This document shows positions 20,913 to 24,987 of a stretch of 24,987 nt of DNA, one piece after another; position 1 is the stretch's first letter, and each line of letters opens with the position of its first letter. The notes beneath the pieces are model-generated. The model was not told where the DNA came from, did no database searches, and saw only the letters and a list, made by a program, of their open reading frames with translations. The position numbers and the translations under genes are program-made. Source of the DNA: Erythrobacter donghaensis (GTDB lineage Bacteria > Pseudomonadota > Alphaproteobacteria > Sphingomonadales > Sphingomonadaceae); contig NZ_LSJS01000106.1 of NCBI RefSeq assembly GCF_001557325.1, positions 1 through 24,987 of the forward strand, in the 5' to 3' direction.

Positions 20913-21494
20913 GTGAATCAGGAGCAAGTTCTGGCCGAGTTCCGCGCCTCCGGGGCGTTGCTGGAAGGCCATTTCAAGCTCTCCTCGGGGCGGCACAGCG
21001 GCCATTACCTGCAATGCGCGCGGGTGCTGATGAACCCGGCGCGCGCCGCGCGGATCGCCGAGGCCGTGGTCGCCGGCATCCCCGCCGAGGTGCGCGAGGC
21101 TGTCGACGTGGTGGTCTCCCCGGCGATGGGGGGCATCATCATCGGCCACGAGGTCGGCCGGGCGCTGGGCAAGGACGCGCTGTTCCTCGAGCGGCCCGAG
21201 GGCACCTTCCACCTGCGCCGCGGCTTCGCGTTGGCGAAAGGCGCCAAGGTGCTGATGGTCGAGGACGTCGTCACCACCGGCCTTTCCAGCCGCGAAGCCA
21301 TCGCCGCGGTCGCGCGCGAGGGGGCTGAGGTGATCGCCGAATGCGCAATCATCGACCGTTCCTGCGGCTCGGTCGATCTCGGCGTGCCCTTCTACCCGCT
21401 GCTCGCCATCGATTTTCCCACCTATGACGAAAGCGACATCCCCGAGAGCCTGGCGGCCGTAGAGGTGACGAAGCCCGGTAGCCGGAAGGAATGA
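20913..21494 (+). CDS. pyrE: Orotate phosphoribosyltransferase PyrE
   Basis: This 193-aa enzyme joins orotate and PRPP to orotidine-5'-phosphate in pyrimidine synthesis. The PRPP motif is VLMVEDVVTTGLS (residues 113-125), HFKLSSGRHSGHYLQCA (20-36) is the orotate-side start region, and AMGGIIIGHEVGRAL is the second loop. The start is GTG at 20913, with AGGAG about 8 nt upstream. An ATG two bases earlier (20911) is directly followed by TGA and cannot serve this frame. The pdxJ start overlaps the stop by 4 bases. Confidence 0.95.
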   Translation: MNQEQVLAEFRASGALLEGHFKLSSGRHSGHYLQCARVLMNPARAARIAEAVVAGIPAEVREAVDVVVSPAMGGIIIGHEVGRALGKDALFLERPEGTFHLRRGFALAKGAKVLMVEDVVTTGLSSREAIAAVAREGAEVIAECAIIDRSCGSVDLGVPFYPLLAIDFPTYDESDIPESLAAVEVTKPGSRKE

Positions 21495-22243
21495 CCCTGA
21501 CCCACCCCCAACACCTTCGTCTCGGCGTCAACATCGACCATGTCGCCACCATCCGCAACGCGCGCGGGGGGGATCATCCCGATCCGGTGCGCGCGGCGGA
21601 GATCGTGGCAAGCGTGGGCGGCGACGGGATCACTGCGCACCTGCGCGAAGACCGCCGCCACATCCGCGACGAGGATCTGGCGCGCATTCAGGCGGCGACC
21701 AACCTGCCTTTGAACCTCGAAATGGCGGCGACCCGCGAGATGCTGGACATCGCCCTGCGCCACAAGCCCCACGCCGCCTGCATCGTCCCCGAAAAGCGCG
21801 AGGAGCGCACCACCGAAGGCGGGCTCGACGCGGCGGGCATGCACAACACGCTGGTTCCGATTGTCGAGGAACTGCGCAGCGCGGGCATCCGCGTCTCGCT
21901 GTTCATCGAAGCGGAGGAGCGGCAGCTGGACGCCGCATTGCGCCTCGGCGCGCCGGTGGTCGAATTCCACACCGGCGAATATGCCCACGCCTTCCTCGAT
22001 AACGACGCCGAGCGCGTGACCCGCGAGCTGCGCCGCATCACCGACATGGCCGCGCTCGCCGCCAAGAACGGGATCGAGCCGCACGCGGGCCACGGCCTCA
22101 CCTTCGACAACGTGCAACCCATCGCCGCCATCCCCCAGATCGCCGAACTCAACATCGGGCACTACCTGATCGGCGAGGCGGTTTTCGTCGGCCTCGAGAA
22201 CGCCATCCGCCGGATGCGCGAGCTGATGGACGAGGCACGCTAA
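21491..22243 (+). CDS. pdxJ: Pyridoxine 5'-phosphate synthase PdxJ
   Basis: This 250-aa TIM-barrel enzyme condenses 1-deoxyxylulose-5-phosphate with 3-amino-2-oxopropyl phosphate to pyridoxine-5'-phosphate, the last step of the DXP-dependent vitamin B6 route. The N-terminal LGVNIDHVATIRNARG (N14, D16, H17), the GDGITAHLREDRRHI block, NLEMAATREM, and ELNIGHYLIGEAVFVGL near the end are complete family signatures. The ATG at 21491 overlaps the pyrE stop (ATGA), so both are translated together. The pyrE-pdxJ-acpS-lepB order is common in alphaproteobacteria. Confidence 0.97.
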   Translation: MTLTHPQHLRLGVNIDHVATIRNARGGDHPDPVRAAEIVASVGGDGITAHLREDRRHIRDEDLARIQAATNLPLNLEMAATREMLDIALRHKPHAACIVPEKREERTTEGGLDAAGMHNTLVPIVEELRSAGIRVSLFIEAEERQLDAALRLGAPVVEFHTGEYAHAFLDNDAERVTRELRRITDMAALAAKNGIEPHAGHGLTFDNVQPIAAIPQIAELNIGHYLIGEAVFVGLENAIRRMRELMDEAR

Positions 22244-22244
22244 G

Positions 22245-22529
22245 GTGCCCGAACCCGATCTCCCTGCCCTCACTAGCGAACAGAAGCGCTGGGCCTTCGG
22301 CGCGGCGGCGCTGTTCCTCGTCGCTATCGGCTTTCTTGGTTTCGCACTGAGCCAGAGGGTGATGATGGTTTTCGCGGTCGGCTGGGTCGCGCTGATGATC
22401 TTCGGCTTCGTCGGCGCGATCCGCATCGCCAAGGGCGACTTCGCCCACCCGCTGTTCAAGGCGCAGGTCATGCTCCACGTGGTCGCCCTCGGCCTGTTGG
22501 TGGCGGTGGTGATCAGGGCGTTCAAATGA
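22245..22529 (+). CDS. 94-aa hypothetical membrane protein between pdxJ and acpS
   Basis: The frame starts with GTG at 22245, one base after the pdxJ stop, and its stop overlaps the acpS start (ATGA), so it is very probably translated. A short polar N-terminus (about 14 residues) precedes three hydrophobic spans (about 16-35, 39-60 and 70-91), with small charged loops such as [14 protein letters not shown] recognise no family beyond an unnamed small membrane protein seen at this site in related genomes. A link to AcpS or lipid metabolism is possible by position only. Confidence 0.78.
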   Translation: MPEPDLPALTSEQKRWAFGAAALFLVAIGFLGFALSQRVMMVFAVGWVALMIFGFVGAIRIAKGDFAHPLFKAQVMLHVVALGLLVAVVIRAFK

Positions 22530-22930
22530 TCATCGGCATGGGCTCCGACCTCTGCAACATCGAGCGGATCGCGAACTCGCTCGCGCGTTATGGCGAGCGG
22601 TTCGAGAACCGCGTCTTCACCCCCATCGAGATCGCCAAGGCCCGCCGCCGCCCCTTCACCATCGCGGGAACCTACGCCAAGCGCTTCGCCGCGAAGGAGG
22701 CGTTCAGCAAGGCCGTCGGCACCGGATTCCGGCGCGGCGTGTTCATGAAGGACATTGGTGTAGTGAATGCACCTTCGGGCGCGCCGACCCTCGCGCTCAC
22801 CGGGGGCGCGGCTTTGCGGCTTGAAGAAATGACGCCGCACGGGCATGAGGCGCGCATTCACCTCACCCTTACCGACGATCACCCCTGGGCACAGGCCTTC
22901 GTGATCATCGAAGCCATCCCCTTGCCCTAG
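22526..22930 (+). CDS. acpS: Holo-[acyl-carrier-protein] synthase AcpS
   Basis: This 134-aa phosphopantetheinyl transferase moves 4'-phosphopantetheine from CoA to the serine of apo-ACP. The Mg-binding residues are D8 in [12 protein letters not shown] and E58 in [18 protein letters not shown], the two diagnostic family motifs. [18 protein letters not shown] is the closing strand pair. Length is normal for the trimeric AcpS class. The ATG overlaps the stop of the 94-aa membrane protein by 4 bases and lepB starts 12 bp after its stop. Confidence 0.97.
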   Translation: MIIGMGSDLCNIERIANSLARYGERFENRVFTPIEIAKARRRPFTIAGTYAKRFAAKEAFSKAVGTGFRRGVFMKDIGVVNAPSGAPTLALTGGAALRLEEMTPHGHEARIHLTLTDDHPWAQAFVIIEAIPLP

Positions 22931-22942
22931 GCCCCTCTCCCC

Positions 22943-23830
22943 ATGGCGACTATCGAAAGCCCGCAAGTGACCGACAGCGAAATCCCGGAAAAGATCAACT
23001 GGTTCGCCGAGATCCGCGGCCTTGCGCTGATGCTGCTCGCGGTGCTGGCGTTCCACAGCCTCGTGGCGAAGCCCTTCTACATCCCCTCGACCTCGATGAT
23101 GCCGAGCCTGTGGGTGGGCGACCGGCTGGTGGTGAGCAAGTATCCTTACGGCTGGTCCTGGGCCTCAGCGAGCTTCCACCTGCTCCCGCGCTCCAGCACC
23201 CGCATCTGGCCCGCCACCCCCGAATATGGCGACATCGTCATCCCCGTCCACCCCGAGCGTGACGAGGACTACATCAAGCGCGTCGTCGCGCTGCCGGGCG
23301 ACACCATCGAGGTGCGCGGCGGGCAGATCATCCTCAACGGCACGCCGGTGAAGCGCGAGGTCGTGCCCGAGGTCATCCTGCCCTTCGAGCCCGAATTGAT
23401 GTGCCAGGACGACAATGGCCTGCACCCCTGCCTCGACAATTTCGAGGAGTTCCGCCGCACCGGCCCTGACGGCAAGGACTACTTCGCCCCGCCGACCTGG
23501 CGCGAGACCTTCCCCAACGGCGCGACCTTCCTGACGATCGATTTCATCAACCAGGATCTCGACAATTTCGGGCCCTACAAGGTGCCCGCGGACTCGGTGT
23601 TCGTGATGGGCGACAACCGCGACCTTTCCGCCGACAGCCGCGCGCCGCTGCCGCGCGGTCTGGGCGGCGCGGTGCCGCTCGCCAATATCGGCGGGCGCGC
23701 GGAGTTCATCACCTTCAGCCTCGACGGCTCGACCACCTGGAACCCGGCGAGCTGGTGGACCAGCCTGCGCGGCGACCGGGCGTGGACCACCCTGCGGCCC
23801 GCGATCGCCGAAGGCCAGGCGGCCAAGTGA
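22943..23830 (+). CDS. lepB: Signal peptidase I LepB
   Basis: This 295-aa membrane-bound serine protease removes signal peptides from Sec-exported proteins. It has one N-terminal span (about 25-42). The nucleophile is S51 in IPSTSMMPSL and the general base K112 in DYIKRVVALPGD; GDRLVVSK, and VMGDNRDLSADSR in the C-terminal third, complete the boxes B to E. A roughly 60-residue insertion between the two periplasmic halves (with CQDDNGLHPC, two Cys) is typical of sphingomonad enzymes. Only a weak ribosome binding site precedes the ATG at 22943. It follows acpS by 12 bp; rnc and era, its frequent partners, would lie outside the window. Confidence 0.96.
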   Translation: MATIESPQVTDSEIPEKINWFAEIRGLALMLLAVLAFHSLVAKPFYIPSTSMMPSLWVGDRLVVSKYPYGWSWASASFHLLPRSSTRIWPATPEYGDIVIPVHPERDEDYIKRVVALPGDTIEVRGGQIILNGTPVKREVVPEVILPFEPELMCQDDNGLHPCLDNFEEFRRTGPDGKDYFAPPTWRETFPNGATFLTIDFINQDLDNFGPYKVPADSVFVMGDNRDLSADSRAPLPRGLGGAVPLANIGGRAEFITFSLDGSTTWNPASWWTSLRGDRAWTTLRPAIAEGQAAK

Positions 23831-23851
23831 GCTGAAGGCGTTGCGCTGACC

Positions 23852-24987
23852 ATGGCCCGCAAGTTCCTCTATTTCTTTGCCTTCTGCATCATTCTGGTGA
23901 TCGTCGGCGCCTTCCTGCTCGCGCGCTTCCCGGCCGAGCTGACGCGGCTCGCGATGGTGCCCACCGCGGCCTTCACCCCGGTCAAGCCGCTCGATGCCAA
24001 TGCCTATGAAGATCCGGCGCTGTGGTATTCGCGCCCCGGCATCGGGGTGAGCGATCCGGCCCGCTGGCAGCCCGCCTATGCCGCCGCCGCCGCGGCGCCC
24101 ACGGCCCCGCCCAAGCCTGCGCGCGCCTTCGCGGTCTTCTTCGTCCACCCCACCAGCTACGTGAACCGTTCGAGCTGGAACGCCCCGCTGGAAAACGGCG
24201 GCGATCCCGAGGCCGAGCGCATCGCCCGCATCTACCTGCGCGGCATGGCGAGCCCCTTCAACGCCGCCTCCGAGATCTGGGCCCCGCGTTACCGGCAGGC
24301 GACCTTCGGCGCCTTCCTCACCGACGCGCCCGAGGGCAAGCAGGCGGTGGACGCCGCCTATGCCGACGTGCGCGAGGCCTTCCGCTTCTTCCTCTCCAGC
24401 GTCGACCCCGAGACCCCGATCGTGCTCGCGGGCCACTCGCAAGGGTCGCTGCACCTGAAGCGCCTGATCGCCGAGGAGGTGAAGGGCACGCCGCTCGCCG
24501 CGCGGCTGGTGGCGGCCTATGTGATCGGCTGGCCGGTCTCGCCGCTGCATGACCTGCCCGTGATGGGTATCCCCGCGTGCACCGCAGCCGACCAGACGGC
24601 CTGCGTCCTCAGCTGGTCGAGCTTTGCCGAGCCTGCCGATCCCGCGCTGGTGCTCGAGGCCTATGCGGGCAGCCCGGCCCTCGATGGCAAGCTGCCGGGA
24701 AGCGAGCCGATGCTCTGCACCAACCCGCTCACCGGCCTTACCGGCGGGGCGGCGCCCGCGAGCGCCAATCTGGGCACGCTGGTGCCCGAGGATTCGATGG
24801 AGAACGGCACGCTCCAGCCCGGCCTCGTCCCGGCAACCTGCGACAAGCGCGGCCTCCTGCTGATCGGCCCGGCGCCGGAGATGGGCAGCTATGTGCTGCC
24901 GGGCAACAATTACCACGTCTACGACCTGCCGCTGTTCTGGGCGAACACCAAGGCGGACGTGGCGCGGCGGGTGGACGCGTGGAAACC
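23852..24987 (+). CDS. DUF3089 family alpha/beta-hydrolase, C-terminus cut by window edge
   Basis: The frame is open for 378 codons from the ATG at 23852 to the right edge. An N-terminal span (about residues 4-24) acts as membrane anchor or uncleaved signal. The domain begins with AFAVFFVHPTSYVNRSSWN (about 93-110) and contains the nucleophile elbow GHSQG (194-198, S196), and NNYHVYDLPLFW near the edge probably holds the catalytic His. This is the DUF3089 lipase-like family, whose substrate is unknown. The gene begins 21 bp after lepB and is probably co-transcribed with it. Confidence 0.88.
   Translation, partial: MARKFLYFFAFCIILVIVGAFLLARFPAELTRLAMVPTAAFTPVKPLDANAYEDPALWYSRPGIGVSDPARWQPAYAAAAAAPTAPPKPARAFAVFFVHPTSYVNRSSWNAPLENGGDPEAERIARIYLRGMASPFNAASEIWAPRYRQATFGAFLTDAPEGKQAVDAAYADVREAFRFFLSSVDPETPIVLAGHSQGSLHLKRLIAEEVKGTPLAARLVAAYVIGWPVSPLHDLPVMGIPACTAADQTACVLSWSSFAEPADPALVLEAYAGSPALDGKLPGSEPMLCTNPLTGLTGGAAPASANLGTLVPEDSMENGTLQPGLVPATCDKRGLLLIGPAPEMGSYVLPGNNYHVYDLPLFWANTKADVARRVDAWK

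Noticed and set aside
1..24987. CRISPR arrays, tRNA/rRNA genes, prophage or transposase genes
   Set aside because: No regularly spaced repeats, no cloverleaf or rRNA-like stretches and no transposase, integrase or phage protein motifs were seen.

Overview
The window is a dense, GC-rich stretch of alphaproteobacterial core chromosome. Codon use strongly favours G or C at third positions. The gene order (proA-nadD-rsfS-rlmH-EnvC-like; ctaC-ctaD-ctaB-ctaG-ctaE-DUF983-SURF1-thrC; pyrE-pdxJ-acpS-lepB), the DUF1013/TrcR protein and the bactofilin point to Sphingomonadales, most likely Erythrobacteraceae. That placement is inferred from gene content and protein character. I see no prophage, integron, CRISPR array, tRNA or rRNA.

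Region 1 (1-3770, minus strand) is a housekeeping operon: proA (proline), nadD (NAD), rsfS (ribosome silencing), rlmH (23S rRNA methylation) and the start of an EnvC-like murein hydrolase activator that runs off the left edge. Region 2 (4016-5585, plus strand) is a cell-shape pair: a membrane-anchored M23 peptidase and an overlapping bactofilin gene. It is followed at 5825-5840 by a perfect chromosomal parS palindrome. Region 3 (5862-8469, minus strand) holds a long-chain acyl-CoA ligase and trcR, a cell-cycle transcription factor gene, separated by a perfect 25-bp inverted repeat.

Region 4 (8775-20666, minus strand) is about 12 kb of co-directional, tightly packed genes. It starts with the aa3-type cytochrome c oxidase structural and assembly genes (ctaC, ctaD, ctaB, a 43-aa membrane protein, ctaG, ctaE, DUF983, SURF1). 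It continues with thrC, an RlmI-like methyltransferase, folB, a 105-aa SDR-like fragment, moaA, moaD, moaE and an unknown 144-aa membrane protein. The last gene has its own candidate FNR/FixK-type promoter. Region 5 (20913-24987, plus strand) is pyrE-pdxJ-(94-aa membrane protein)-acpS-lepB followed by a DUF3089 hydrolase cut by the right edge.

Most individual genes are ordinary. The signals most worth a second look are: (i) parS next to a bactofilin/M23 pair, with GANTC (CcrM) sites clustered upstream of the pair; (ii) two well-placed starts for the bactofilin that would give forms with and without the membrane-targeting N-terminus; (iii) a palindromic repeat apparently inserted in frame in the methyltransferase gene; (iv) an FNR-like box and a Shine-Dalgarno-masking hairpin in front of the 144-aa membrane protein; (v) a degenerate mini-SDR between folB and moaA; and (vi) structured repeats and a GAAA-capped hairpin around the trcR leader. 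No wholly new defence or mobile system is visible.
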